Origin: Flavobacteriales bacterium UBA6057
GTDB lineage: Bacteria; Bacteroidota; Bacteroidia; Flavobacteriales_G; Salibacteraceae
Assembly (NCBI GenBank): GCA_002428995.1
Contig: DIYJ01000020.1
Coordinates: 1-54,987 of the forward strand
Direction of reading: 5' to 3'
Length of the DNA: 54,987 bases
Shown: piece by piece, positions 33,528-41,891 of the stretch
Layout of the letters: each line of letters begins with the position of its first letter
Numbering within the stretch: the stretch's first letter is position 1
The notes under the pieces: model-generated
What the model was told of the DNA's origin: nothing
Seen by the model: only the letters and a program-made list of their open reading frames with translations
Database searches by the model: none
Position numbers and translations under genes: made by a program

Positions 33528-35753
33528 ATGTCTAAGCCGACCATCATTTACACAAAAACAGACGAAGCCCCAGCCCTCGCAACTTATTCCTTTTATCCTA
33601 TCATCCAAGCATTTACAGCAAGTGCTGGCATCGATTGGGAACTTGCAGACATTTCACTTGCTGCGCGCATCCTATCCCAGTTTCCTGATCGATTGACAGA
33701 AGATCAGCGTGTAGAAGACGCGCTCGCCAAATTGGGAGCGTTGGCAAAGACACCAGAAGCAAACATCATCAAGCTTCCGAACATCAGTGCTTCGATGCCT
33801 CAAATGAAGGCCGCAATCAAAGAACTTCAGGCACAAGGCTTTGGCATTCCAGATTATCCGGACGAACCACAGACCGAAGAAGAGAAGCAGATTCGTGCGA
33901 GCTATGACAAGGTGAAGGGAAGCGCTGTAAATCCTGTTTTGAGGGAAGGCAACTCCGATCGAAGAGCTCCAAAACCAGTGAAGGAATATGCACGGCAAAA
34001 CCCTCACAGAATGGGTGCATGGTCAGCAGATTCAAAGACACATGTGGCGAGCATGACACATGGCGACTTCTACGGAAGCGAGAAATCGGTGACCGTGAAT
34101 GAGGCCGGAAGCGTTCGCATCGAGTTGCTGAAAAACTCTGGAGAAACAGAAATCCTGAAGGCCAATACTGCATTGCTGGCAGGCGAGGTAATCGATGCAT
34201 CAGTAATGAGCAAAAAAGTACTCCAGGCCTTTCTGGCAGAGCAGGTGGAAGACGCCAAGCAACAGGGGTTGCTCTTCTCCGTTCACCTGAAGGCCACCAT
34301 GATGAAGGTCTCCGACCCGATTCTCTTCGGCCATGTAGTGAAGGCCTATTTCAAAGATGTTTTTGCCAAGCATCAGGCTGCTTTCGAAGCCGCAGGACTG
34401 AATCCTAATAATGGCCTCGGAAACATCCTCAATGGATTGGACAAGCTACCCGAAGCAACACGCGCTGAGGTAGAAGCCGACATTGCAGCAGCATATGAAA
34501 ACGGGCCTGATTTGGCCATGGTAAACTCAGACAAGGGAATCACCAATCTTCACGTTCCGAGCGATGTCATCATTGATGCATCAATGCCGGCCATGATTCG
34601 AACTTCTGGCCAGATGTGGAACAAGGTTGGAGAACAGCAAGACACAAAAGCTGTGATCCCCGATCGCAGCTACGCAGGTGTATACCAAGCCGTCATTGAC
34701 GACTGCAAAAAGCACGGTGCCTTTGACCCAAGAACCATGGGAAGCGTGCCCAATGTGGGACTGATGGCGCAGAAGGCGGAAGAATATGGTTCTCATGATA
34801 AAACATTCGAAATCCCAGCTTCAGGAACTTTAAGAGTGATCAACGAGCAAGGAACGGTATTGATCGAACATGAGGTGGAGGAAGGTGATATCTGGAGAAT
34901 GTGCCAGACCAAGGATGCACCTATTCGCGACTGGGTAAAACTGGCTGTAAACAGAGCCCGCGCCACCGGTGATCCTGCCGTTTTCTGGTTGGATGAAAAC
35001 CGCGGCCATGATGCTCAGATCATTCAAAAGGTGAACGCGTATTTACCGGATCACGACACGAGCGGATTGGACATTCGAATTCTGTCACCTGTGGATGCAA
35101 CAACGTTCTCACTGGAACGCATCCGCGAAGGCAAAAACACCATTTCGGTTTCGGGGAATGTTCTCCGTGACTACCTCACCGACCTCTTCCCGATTCTTGA
35201 ATTGGGCACCAGCGCGAAAATGCTCAGCATTGTTCCCTTGATGAACGGAGGTGGATTGTACGAAACAGGTGCAGGTGGCTCAGCTCCAAAGCACGTGCAA
35301 CAGTTCAACGAAGAAGGCCATTTGCGCTGGGACTCCCTGGGCGAATTCATGGCACTGGCTGCTTCTCTTGAACATGCAGGAGAAAGCTATTCCAGTCCAA
35401 AGGCGAAGGTGATGGCTGACACCCTGGACGAAGCAACCAGCAAGTTCCTTCAGAACGATAAGTCACCTTCAAGAAAAGTGAACGAGCTGGACAATCGCGG
35501 CAGCCACTTCTACCTGGCCATGTACTGGGCTGAAGCGCTTTCCAATCAGGACACCGATGCAGAGCTGAAGGCCAGGTTCGCTCCGCTGGCAGCGGCCATG
35601 CAGCGTGAGGAGCAAACCATCGTAGATGAGTTGAATGCTGCACAAGGGTCACCGGTTGACCTGAAAGGCTACTACCATCCGAGTGATGAGCTGGGATTCA
35701 AGGCCATGCGCCCCAGCGCTACACTCAATGAGCTGCTCGCTACGATTGCGTAG
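33528..35753 (+). CDS. icd: NADP-dependent isocitrate dehydrogenase, monomeric type
   Basis: The enzyme oxidatively decarboxylates isocitrate to 2-oxoglutarate, making NADPH. At 741 residues it is the monomeric class (IDH type II), not the 400-residue dimeric form. Signatures include PTIIYTKTDEAPALATYSF at the N-terminus, LREGNSDRRAPKPVKEYAR near residue 140, FWLDENRGHDAQ and MNGGGLYETGAGGSAPKH. With aconitase in the same window it covers two consecutive TCA steps, though the genes are 9 kb apart on opposite strands. It is transcribed from its own promoter. Confidence 0.97.
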   Translation: MSKPTIIYTKTDEAPALATYSFYPIIQAFTASAGIDWELADISLAARILSQFPDRLTEDQRVEDALAKLGALAKTPEANIIKLPNISASMPQMKAAIKELQAQGFGIPDYPDEPQTEEEKQIRASYDKVKGSAVNPVLREGNSDRRAPKPVKEYARQNPHRMGAWSADSKTHVASMTHGDFYGSEKSVTVNEAGSVRIELLKNSGETEILKANTALLAGEVIDASVMSKKVLQAFLAEQVEDAKQQGLLFSVHLKATMMKVSDPILFGHVVKAYFKDVFAKHQAAFEAAGLNPNNGLGNILNGLDKLPEATRAEVEADIAAAYENGPDLAMVNSDKGITNLHVPSDVIIDASMPAMIRTSGQMWNKVGEQQDTKAVIPDRSYAGVYQAVIDDCKKHGAFDPRTMGSVPNVGLMAQKAEEYGSHDKTFEIPASGTLRVINEQGTVLIEHEVEEGDIWRMCQTKDAPIRDWVKLAVNRARATGDPAVFWLDENRGHDAQIIQKVNAYLPDHDTSGLDIRILSPVDATTFSLERIREGKNTISVSGNVLRDYLTDLFPILELGTSAKMLSIVPLMNGGGLYETGAGGSAPKHVQQFNEEGHLRWDSLGEFMALAASLEHAGESYSSPKAKVMADTLDEATSKFLQNDKSPSRKVNELDNRGSHFYLAMYWAEALSNQDTDAELKARFAPLAAAMQREEQTIVDELNAAQGSPVDLKGYYHPSDELGFKAMRPSATLNELLATIA

Positions 35754-35774
35754 GTAGAATCTGCTTCTTGATGC

Positions 35775-35782
35775 TAGTTTTG
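35775..35782 (+). promoter_or_regulatory. -7 promoter element of the Crp/Fnr gene, close to the start codon
   Basis: TAGTTTTG fits TAnnTTTG and ends 7 nt before the ATG at 35790, the same spacing as at dnaX. A leaderless or nearly leaderless transcript is predicted. No -33 TTTG is found at 18-22 bp. Confidence 0.45.
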
Positions 35783-35789
35783 GCTCAGC

Positions 35790-36326
35790 ATGAATCCCAT
35801 CGCTGAACTGAAATCTCGCCTGGACAAGGCTGGTATTTGGGATCGGGAAATCGAACTCAAACGAAACGAGTACCTGAACGTCCCCGGACAGGCAGACTTG
35901 AACCTGTACTATGTTCTGGAGGGAAGTTTGCGTGTGTTCATGGAAGATGAATTCGAAGAACACACCATCCGGCTTGGTTACAGGGACAACTTCATTGGCG
36001 CGCTGGACTCTTTCATTTCAGAACAGCCTTCGCAGGTTTATATACAGGCCTTGAAAAAAACCAGACTACTCCGTGTGGGGAAAGTGCGTTACATGAATTT
36101 CATTCGATCAAATCAGGACAACCTGGATCTGTGGCACTTCATGATGGAACAACTCATTTTCCAGCAAATCGAACGCGAAAAGGACATCCTGACCCGATCT
36201 CCGCGCGACCGATATCAAAGGGTTTTGGAGCGCAGCCCTCAACTCTTTCAAGAGATTCCACTTAAGCATATCGCCTCTTATTTAAGGATGACTCCTGAAA
36301 CCTTGTCCCGACTTCGAAAGTCTTGA
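35790..36326 (+). CDS. Crp/Fnr family transcriptional regulator
   Basis: The 178-residue protein has an N-terminal cyclic-nucleotide-binding-like beta-roll (LNLYYVLEGSLRVFMEDEFEEHTIRLGY, about residues 37-65), a long dimer helix (about 105-140) and a short C-terminal winged helix-turn-helix (PLKHIASYLRMTPETLSRLRK). The recognition helix reads ETLSR, the same E..SR pattern as E. coli FNR. There is no cysteine anywhere, so it cannot carry an FNR-type iron-sulphur cluster; the ligand is unknown. A perfect FNR-like dyad overlaps its stop codon. It follows the isocitrate dehydrogenase gene by 36 bp. Confidence 0.9.
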   Translation: MNPIAELKSRLDKAGIWDREIELKRNEYLNVPGQADLNLYYVLEGSLRVFMEDEFEEHTIRLGYRDNFIGALDSFISEQPSQVYIQALKKTRLLRVGKVRYMNFIRSNQDNLDLWHFMMEQLIFQQIEREKDILTRSPRDRYQRVLERSPQLFQEIPLKHIASYLRMTPETLSRLRKS

Positions 36327-36338
36327 TTCAGATCAAGA
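36321..36338. promoter_or_regulatory. Perfect FNR-type dyad TCTTGAT-TCAG-ATCAAGA
   Basis: The site contains TTGAT-N4-ATCAA, identical to the FNR consensus, in a 7-bp perfect inverted repeat overlapping the stop codon of the Crp/Fnr gene. A -7-like GACCTTTG (36359-36366, one mismatch) downstream puts the dyad centre about 42 bp before the likely start of the DinB-like gene, the usual class II activator position. It is not followed by a T-run, so a terminator is unlikely. Confidence 0.5.
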
Positions 36339-36382
36339 ACGGTGGAAAAACCCGATCAGACCTTTGACCCAAATTCAAAGCG

Positions 36383-36937
36383 ATGAAGATGACCAACGAA
36401 CAACTGATCTCAGACCTGCTGGAACGCACTCGAAAAAACATGAATGCAGCAGAAGGGCTTTTGCAACTGAGCGATGAGGAGCTGAACAAGCGTCCCCACG
36501 CTGAAGCCTGGAGTGCATTAGAATGCATCGAACACCTCAATCGCTACGGTGATTTCTACCTCCCGGAAATCACGCAGCGCATCTTCAATCCGAGGCAGGT
36601 GAGTGATCAGCATGTTTTCAAGAGTGGTTGGCTCGGAAATTACTTTGCCAAAAGCATGTTGCCCAAGGAACAGTTGAACAAGATGAAGACCTTCACAAAC
36701 ATGAACCCGGGTGGCAGCGACCTGGATAAGTCGGCATTGGAAAAGTTCATTCATCAGCAGAAGCGAATGCTCGACCTACTGAACAAGAGCCGCACGGTTG
36801 ACATGAACCGAACGCGTACTTCTATCAGCATTTCCAATGTGATTAAGCTGAAGCTGGGAGATACCTTCAGGGTAGTGATCTATCACAACGATCGCCACAT
36901 TCTTCAAGCCCAGCGAGCAGCAGGAATTATATCGTAA
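36383..36937 (+). CDS. DinB-like (DinB_2 superfamily) protein
   Basis: The 184-residue protein looks like a four-helix DinB-fold protein: ALECIEHLNRYGDFYLPEI near residue 50 supplies the first conserved His and VIYHNDRHILQAQR near the C-terminus the others, a typical metal-binding triad. DinB superfamily proteins include thiol transferases and many of unknown role. It is cytosolic, with no signal peptide. The start could also be ATG 36389. It may be controlled by the dyad at 36321. It converges with plsC, leaving 2 bp. Confidence 0.85.
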   Translation: MKMTNEQLISDLLERTRKNMNAAEGLLQLSDEELNKRPHAEAWSALECIEHLNRYGDFYLPEITQRIFNPRQVSDQHVFKSGWLGNYFAKSMLPKEQLNKMKTFTNMNPGGSDLDKSALEKFIHQQKRMLDLLNKSRTVDMNRTRTSISISNVIKLKLGDTFRVVIYHNDRHILQAQRAAGIIS

Positions 36938-36939
36938 GC

Positions 36940-37488
36940 CTAGAAGCTGTGATTGAAATTCTCGATGGTGTGGGCCGTCACATCAGCATAGAAGGCCTCA
37001 AACACAGGTTTGTCCTTTTCCCAATCACCTGATGGCCAAAAGGGTTCTCCCATCACAACTTGCTTGCGCTTGTAATCCATGTAGTGCATCACAATCGGCA
37101 GCTTGGTTTCCATTGCTACCCAATAGAAACCGCTTCGCCAGCGATCCACGCGCTTGCGAGTACCTTCAGGCGTAAAGGCTACTTTGATCTCTTCGCCCGA
37201 GTCGAGCATCTTCACCAATCGCTCGGTCAGATCGGTCTTCTTCTTCCGGTTCACAGGAATCCCACCTGTCCAGTTAAAAAACCAGGCAATGCCGGGTTTA
37301 AAAAAGCTGTCCTTGATGAGGTACTTCACACGAACCTGATAGACACTGCGCGCAAGAACTCCCCAGATAAAATCCCAGTTGCTCGTATGGGGTGCGATAA
37401 CAATGATGCAGTTTTTCAAAGAGTCGTCATACTCCCCCACAACCGACCATCCAAACAACTTCAAGATCGCTTTTGCAATACTTTTCAT
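36940..37488 (-). CDS. 1-acyl-sn-glycerol-3-phosphate acyltransferase-like protein (PlsC family)
   Basis: The 182-residue protein has the acyltransferase motifs HTSNWD (34-39, the HX4D catalytic pair) and FTPEGTR (105-111), with GGIPVNR between them. It should acylate lysophosphatidate or a similar lipid at the inner membrane. It is shorter than classical PlsC (about 240) and lacks a strong N-terminal membrane helix, typical of the short Bacteroidetes forms. The symbol plsC is possible, but a glycerolipid substrate is not proven. The gene starts right beside the 170-bp repeat array. Confidence 0.88.
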   Translation of the reverse strand: MKSIAKAILKLFGWSVVGEYDDSLKNCIIVIAPHTSNWDFIWGVLARSVYQVRVKYLIKDSFFKPGIAWFFNWTGGIPVNRKKKTDLTERLVKMLDSGEEIKVAFTPEGTRKRVDRWRSGFYWVAMETKLPIVMHYMDYKRKQVVMGEPFWPSGDWEKDKPVFEAFYADVTAHTIENFNHSF

Positions 37489-37490
37489 TC

Positions 37491-37843
37491 GCTAAAGGTG
37501 GGTATCATTTTTTGAAATCAGATGATCAGATAATTAGGTGATTAGATGATGAATCTCCATGAACGTAAACGACATGCCCCCTCTTCCACATCATCTGATG
37601 ATCTGATCAACTGATCATCTAATCGCCTTTAGGAAGTTCATCACAAGAGCCTTTCCCATGGCTAAGATGAGCATCGTTTTTTTGAAATCAGATGATCGGA
37701 CAATTAGATGATTAGATAATGAATCTCGATGAACGTAAACGACATTACCCCTGTTCCGCATCATCTAGTGATCTAATCAACTGATCATCTAATCATCCCC
37801 AACAATCTCCTTCGGAAAGTTGATCAGGAACGCCTTTCCAGAG
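37491..37843. repeat. Two tandem units of 170-bp palindrome-rich repeat
   Basis: Unit 1 (37491-37660) and unit 2 (from 37661) align with an exact 170-bp offset over 130 bp: TTTGAAATCA at 37511 and 37681, GAACGTAAACGACAT at 37561 and 37731, and CTGATCATCTAATC at 37611 and 37781. Within each unit an AT-rich arm (GATGATCAGATAATTAGGTG) pairs with the later arm (TCTGATGATCTGATCAACTG), forming a long imperfect hairpin. Unit 2 runs into the 3' end of the helicase gene, whose stop (37789-37791) lies in the right arm. No gene of its own is seen in the 300-bp gap. Confidence 0.85.
37615..37677 (-). pseudogene. Degenerate copy of the helicase 3' end inside repeat unit 1
   Basis: Read on the minus strand, the frame gives TMLILAMGKALVMNFLKAIR then stop. 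The intact helicase ends TALTRASGKAFLINFPKEIV followed by three residues. Ten of the first 20 positions agree, and about 25 of 36 bases match in the core (37627-37662). A 13-bp deletion relative to the functional copy removes the last residues. This is a remnant of a segmental duplication, not a gene. Confidence 0.55.
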
Positions 37844-39204
37844 GCTCGGGTCAGGGCGGTGTAAAGCCATCTTGAAAACGAGCGATCCATCATCTCATCG
37901 GTGAAGTAGCCCAGAAAAATGAACACTGCAGGCCACTGCCCGCCTTGTGACTTATGGCAGGTTACGGCATAAGCATACTTCACCTGCACCGATTGGAAAT
38001 AGGGATTCTGAAAAAACTTTTCCTCAGCATCGTTTGCATTGACATCTCCGCTTTTGATCATCTCTTCGCGCAAGGCAAACATTTCCTTGGAAGGAATGGA
38101 TGCTCCTTCGAATGACAAGCTGTTCAGCATAAGGATGAGATCAAAAGACTCACTTTCCTCATCTGTCATGAACACCTGGCATTCGGCAAAACGAAAAGGC
38201 CCGAACTCGGTGACGGCATGCACACGCTCGATGGTGATCATGTCACCATTCGCCAGAAAGTTCTGCCGCTTGCCCGGAAGCTTCCAGAAGTAGTTGTTCT
38301 TCACAATCATCAAGCGATCTCCTGCTTCCAACTCTCGTTCTCGAAAAAGAATCCGTTGCCGGATCTGTACATTGAACTCGTTGGCCTGTTTGTTGGAGCG
38401 ACATACAATGATGGCTTCATTTCCACGATCAGAACCGAAGGCAGACGACAGCTCATCTTCCAGGTCATAAGCATCGAGCGCTACAAGGTCTTCACGTGCC
38501 TGTGTTTTGAGCGAAACCGTGTAGTCCTTCTTCCGAATCTGATCCCGAATGCGCGTGGCGTTCTCTAACACCAATGAGTCGGAAGCCTGACGTATTACAT
38601 CCGTCAACACATGCCCAAACACTGGAACCTGAAACATCTGCTTCATTTTCTTGGGATCAAGCGCAGGACTCAGATCGAGACCTACAGGTGGCAGCTGCGC
38701 ATCATCCCCAATCAGCATCAATCGACATCGCTCGCCTGAATAGACATACTCCATCAGGTCTTCTAGCAATGAGCGTCTGGTCATGCCTGACTCGTCTTGC
38801 CCGTCTCCAATCATCGAGGCCTCATCCACAATGAAAATGGTCTTCTCTGATTTGTTGGGCGCCAGCGTCATGTAGGGTACTCCTCCCGGAGTTTGCTGAA
38901 TGGTGTAAATCTTTCGGTGGATGGTCGATGCAGGAAATCCGGAGGCTGCTGAAAGCACCTTTGCCGAACGCCCTGTTGGAGCCATCAACACTGTCTTTCG
39001 TTGCCTGGAATGAAGCCAGCGAATGAGCCCTCCGCTCAAGGTTGTCTTCCCCGTTCCAGCATATCCCTTGAGCATGAAAACCGACCGACCGCCACCGTGG
39101 AACAGAAACCTGTAAATCGCCTCCAACGCCTTCTGTTGGTCTGCGGTAGGCGGAAATTGCAGCTTCTCCGAAACCTCAGCTAAAAACGACTCTGACTCCA
39201 TCAT
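37789..39204 (-). CDS. RecD-like ATP-dependent DNA helicase (UvrD/RecD superfamily 1)
   Basis: The 471-residue superfamily 1B helicase has Walker A GYAGTGKT (47-54), motif Ia MAPTGRSAKVL, Walker B FIVDEAS (Asp128, Glu129), motif III IGDDAQLPPVG, and C-terminal UvrD_C_2 motifs VTCHKSQGGQW and YTALTRA. It lacks the long N-terminal extension of RecD2 and any RecB or RecC partner nearby, so it is a stand-alone short RecD-like helicase, common in Bacteroidetes. DNA repair is inferred. The start is ATG 39204 or 39201. Its 3' end lies in the repeat array. Confidence 0.92.
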   Translation of the reverse strand: MMESESFLAEVSEKLQFPPTADQQKALEAIYRFLFHGGGRSVFMLKGYAGTGKTTLSGGLIRWLHSRQRKTVLMAPTGRSAKVLSAASGFPASTIHRKIYTIQQTPGGVPYMTLAPNKSEKTIFIVDEASMIGDGQDESGMTRRSLLEDLMEYVYSGERCRLMLIGDDAQLPPVGLDLSPALDPKKMKQMFQVPVFGHVLTDVIRQASDSLVLENATRIRDQIRKKDYTVSLKTQAREDLVALDAYDLEDELSSAFGSDRGNEAIIVCRSNKQANEFNVQIRQRILFRERELEAGDRLMIVKNNYFWKLPGKRQNFLANGDMITIERVHAVTEFGPFRFAECQVFMTDEESESFDLILMLNSLSFEGASIPSKEMFALREEMIKSGDVNANDAEEKFFQNPYFQSVQVKYAYAVTCHKSQGGQWPAVFIFLGYFTDEMMDRSFSRWLYTALTRASGKAFLINFPKEIVGDD

Positions 39205-39269
39205 TCAGACCGCAAAATAGAGTTAATCTTATGCTAACAGATGACGCCCGCTGAGCATGGAAAAAAATG

Positions 39270-39277
39270 TAGATTTG
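39270..39277 (+). promoter_or_regulatory. -7 promoter element of the gene at 39303
   Basis: TAGATTTG matches TAnnTTTG and lies 25 bp before the ATG. A -33 TTTG is not evident. It probably drives the run from 39303 to 43330. Confidence 0.45.
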
Positions 39278-39302
39278 GCACCTTAGATTCATTATCACAG
39301 AC

Positions 39303-40046
39303 ATGAAGGAACTACGAGGGCTAATCTTTCCAGGTGTTGTAAGCGTCCTGGGTATTGTTGTACTAATCGCAGCTTTTCAAACTGAACAGAATACAATGGT
39401 TATTCTGGGTGTGTTAGCCCTGATCCTTGCCGGGGCCATCGGTGTGGTCATGTCCATTGTCAGCATCGGCAAGCCTATCCGCCTCGGAATCAGCGCAGTA
39501 CTCATTTTGCTTTCGGCTGGTCTGGCTTACGCAGATTACATCTCTATCCAAGGTCCTTTGGCATTCCAGAAAGAAAAAGACAGACGCTACAAGCATGTCA
39601 TCCAAAGACTGAAAGACATCAGAACAGTTCAGCTTGCTTACAAGCGTAAGTACCAGAAATACACTGGAGATCTGGACTCTCTCGAGAACTTCATCAAAAT
39701 GGACTCTCTCGAAGTAATTCGCGCCATTGGTGAGCGTCCTGATACAATGACCAACGAGGAAGCACTGCTTGCTGGTATCATTTCGCGTGATACTGTTTTA
39801 GTTCCGGTGATTGACTCCTTGTTCAAGCCTTCCGAAGAAGGTCGTATCCATGCCTTCAACCTTGACTCTCTCAGATTTGTACCTTTCACGGAAGGTGCTG
39901 AATTCGAACTCGATGCAGGGTTTGTGGAACGCTCCAGCGTGAAAGTTCCCGTGTTTGTAGCACGAGACTCGAAACCTTTCGACACCAACGACCCTCTTCA
40001 GGTCGGATCGATGAATGATCCAAAAACCAATGGAAACTGGGAGTAA
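39303..40046 (+). CDS. Membrane-anchored hypothetical protein
   Basis: The 247-residue protein has three hydrophobic helices in its first 80 residues (FPGVVSVLGIVVLIAAF, MVILGVLALILAGAIGVVM, LGISAVLILLSAGLAYA). A charged helix and a C-terminal domain follow, with YKHVIQRLKDIRTVQLAYK and YTGDLDSLENFIK. The helix plus following segment resembles Bacteroidetes proteins annotated only as hypothetical. I propose no function. Its end overlaps the next gene (ATG 40030), suggesting it belongs to the DUF3822-rsmD-coaD transcript. Confidence 0.83.
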   Translation: MKELRGLIFPGVVSVLGIVVLIAAFQTEQNTMVILGVLALILAGAIGVVMSIVSIGKPIRLGISAVLILLSAGLAYADYISIQGPLAFQKEKDRRYKHVIQRLKDIRTVQLAYKRKYQKYTGDLDSLENFIKMDSLEVIRAIGERPDTMTNEEALLAGIISRDTVLVPVIDSLFKPSEEGRIHAFNLDSLRFVPFTEGAEFELDAGFVERSSVKVPVFVARDSKPFDTNDPLQVGSMNDPKTNGNWE

Positions 40047-40908
40047 AGAGGTCGCCCAGACAGCCTCAACAGCTTCTGAATATTTCGACCTCAACTACGC
40101 CAACGAACCGGCTTCCTTTTACTACCTCATTCTTTCGCTTGAGCGATCAAGGGTAAAAGCCTGTTGGTATCACTTTGCAAAGAATTTGATCACAGGTTAC
40201 GCCACCTATGAGCTGGGCGCAGACCATCCCGAAGAATCGCTTCAAAAACTCCTTGCCACCAAGGCTTTTCTGAAAGCGGAATTCAAGGAAGTGATCGTAT
40301 TGCTGGAGACACCTTCCTTTTGCCTTGTTCCCAACCTTCTTAAAGACTACAATGCTGAAGAGTTGCTCTCCTTGACCCATCAAGTGAATGACAGCGAGCA
40401 AATTCTATCCAGAAACCTAGTTAACCTGAAAGCCAGAGCACTCTTTAGCGCTCAGCCCGAAGTCCTGGATTTGATTGAAAACACGTGGTCTAAGCAGCAA
40501 ATACTTCCCTTCCAGATTCCACTGATCGAAGAGGCGCTCAACCAGCTGAAACGCAAGGAAAAGAAGCATCGGGTGATCGCTGTGATTCATGAAGAACACC
40601 TCAGCATCATGGCCTTCAAGAATGGCCAGCTTGTGCTGACCAATTCTTATTTCCAAAGCGGGAAGGAAGACATCGCCTATTACCTTCTCTACGCTGCTGA
40701 GGTTCTGGACATCGATCCTGAAAATGTGCCATTGAGCCTGGGAGGAAACATCCAAAAAAAGGATGAAACCTGGAAGCTGCTTGCCAACTACTGGAAGTCT
40801 ATTCGTGTGCTGAAAGAGCTGTCTCACCTGAAAATGGGAAAGAAGGTTCAGCAAGCTCCCTCAACGAACTACGCTTTTCTGACCCACGCCTTGCTTTGCG
40901 CATCATAA
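40030..40908 (+). CDS. DUF3822 family protein
   Basis: The protein of about 292 residues matches the Bacteroidetes DUF3822 family in length, position and fold pattern (ASFYYLILSLERSRVKACWY at the start; RVIAVIHEEHLSIMAFKNGQ and YYLLYAAEVLDIDPENVPLS later). The actin-like ATPase-type beta patterns suggest a type IV pilus or PilM-like ancestry, but function is unknown. It lies directly before rsmD and coaD, its usual place. ATG 40030 is chosen over 40015 because it is the later Met before the conserved region. It overlaps rsmD by 13 bp. Confidence 0.85.
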   Translation: METGSKEVAQTASTASEYFDLNYANEPASFYYLILSLERSRVKACWYHFAKNLITGYATYELGADHPEESLQKLLATKAFLKAEFKEVIVLLETPSFCLVPNLLKDYNAEELLSLTHQVNDSEQILSRNLVNLKARALFSAQPEVLDLIENTWSKQQILPFQIPLIEEALNQLKRKEKKHRVIAVIHEEHLSIMAFKNGQLVLTNSYFQSGKEDIAYYLLYAAEVLDIDPENVPLSLGGNIQKKDETWKLLANYWKSIRVLKELSHLKMGKKVQQAPSTNYAFLTHALLCAS

Positions 40909-41423
40909 GAGGTAAATACAAGGGAAGGCGCTTTGCCGCTCCCAAGAAGCTTCCTGTTAGGCCAACTACGGACTACGCCAAAGAGGCGCTGTTCAACATT
41001 CTGGAGAATCAATACGACTGGAATGAAACGCGTTTCCTTGATCTTTTCACCGGAATAGGTAGCATTTCCCTGGAAGCGGCCAGCCGTGGAGCCCAGCGTG
41101 TGACTGCTGTGGACCGACACGGCCCGAACCTTTACTGGATCAGGCAGCAACTTGAACTGATCGGTGAAAAAAACGTGGACCTCGTTCGCAACGATGCGAT
41201 AGAATTCGTGAAGCGCTCAGAGCTGAACTATGAAATCGTCTTTGCCGATCCTCCTTATGCGTATGATCGATACGATGCGCTGATCGAGGCGATCACAGAA
41301 AAGCTTCAACAATCCACTGTTTTCATTCTGGAACACCGGAAGGGTTTGCATTTCTCAGAACATCCGAACTTCGTAGATGAAAAGAACTACGGAGAAGTTG
41401 CGTTCAGCTTCTTCGAGAAATGA
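40896..41423 (+). CDS. rsmD: 16S rRNA (guanine(966)-N(2))-methyltransferase RsmD
   Basis: RsmD methylates N2 of G966 in 16S rRNA using S-adenosylmethionine. The 175-residue protein starts RIIRGKYKGRRF, the typical RsmD opening. It has the SAM loop FLDLFTGIGSISLEA (about 48-62) and the catalytic motif FADPPYAYD. The start codon is TTG (40896), overlapping the end of DUF3822; no ATG lies nearby in frame. coaD follows after 6 bp, as in many bacteria. Confidence 0.94.
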   Translation: MRIIRGKYKGRRFAAPKKLPVRPTTDYAKEALFNILENQYDWNETRFLDLFTGIGSISLEAASRGAQRVTAVDRHGPNLYWIRQQLELIGEKNVDLVRNDAIEFVKRSELNYEIVFADPPYAYDRYDALIEAITEKLQQSTVFILEHRKGLHFSEHPNFVDEKNYGEVAFSFFEK

Positions 41424-41429
41424 CACTAC

Positions 41430-41891
41430 ATGCTGAGAAAAGCCGTGTTTCCAGGCACCTTCGATCCCTTTACCTTGGGTCATGAGTCGATCGTAAGAAA
41501 AGCGCTTCCCCTCTTTGATGAAATCATTGTGGCCGTGGGCAAAAACTCCACAAAAAATGCGCTTTACGATATGGAAACGCGCATCGAATGGATCAAGGCA
41601 ACTTTCAAGGACGCACCAACCGTGTCGGTGGATTCTTACACTGGCTTGACGGTTGATTATTGCAAATCCACGCAGAGCAATTTCATTTTAAGAGGACTGC
41701 GCAACCCGCAGGATTTTCAGTACGAAAGCGCGATTGAACAAATGAACCATGCGCTGAGCCCAGATGTGACCTCTGTGTTTTTGGTATGCGAAGCCAGGCT
41801 AGCAGCAATAAGTTCCAGCATCGTACGTGAGATTATCAAAAACGGAGGTGATGCTTCTCAGTTCCTTCCAGCAGCGATCAAGATTTCATGA
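41430..41891 (+). CDS. coaD: Phosphopantetheine adenylyltransferase
   Basis: CoaD transfers AMP from ATP to 4'-phosphopantetheine, the penultimate step of coenzyme A synthesis. The 153-residue protein has the nucleotidyltransferase motif FPGTFDPFTLGH (residues 7-18), RGLRNPQDFQYE and the ISSSIVRE motif near the end. It is cytosolic, usually a hexamer. The stop codon overlaps the start of the next gene (ATGA at 41888), so they are coupled. Confidence 0.96.
   Translation: MLRKAVFPGTFDPFTLGHESIVRKALPLFDEIIVAVGKNSTKNALYDMETRIEWIKATFKDAPTVSVDSYTGLTVDYCKSTQSNFILRGLRNPQDFQYESAIEQMNHALSPDVTSVFLVCEARLAAISSSIVREIIKNGGDASQFLPAAIKIS

Noticed and set aside
36321..36338. Terminator of the Crp/Fnr gene
   Set aside because: The dyad is not followed by a T-run on either strand and begins before the stop codon; an operator fits better.
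37489..37788. Mobile element (IS or transposon) between plsC and the helicase
   Set aside because: No transposase and no target-site duplication are visible; only palindromic repeat units are present.
37491..37800. Possible CRISPR array
   Set aside because: Only two 170-bp units with internal palindromes; no short regular repeats with unique spacers and no cas genes nearby.
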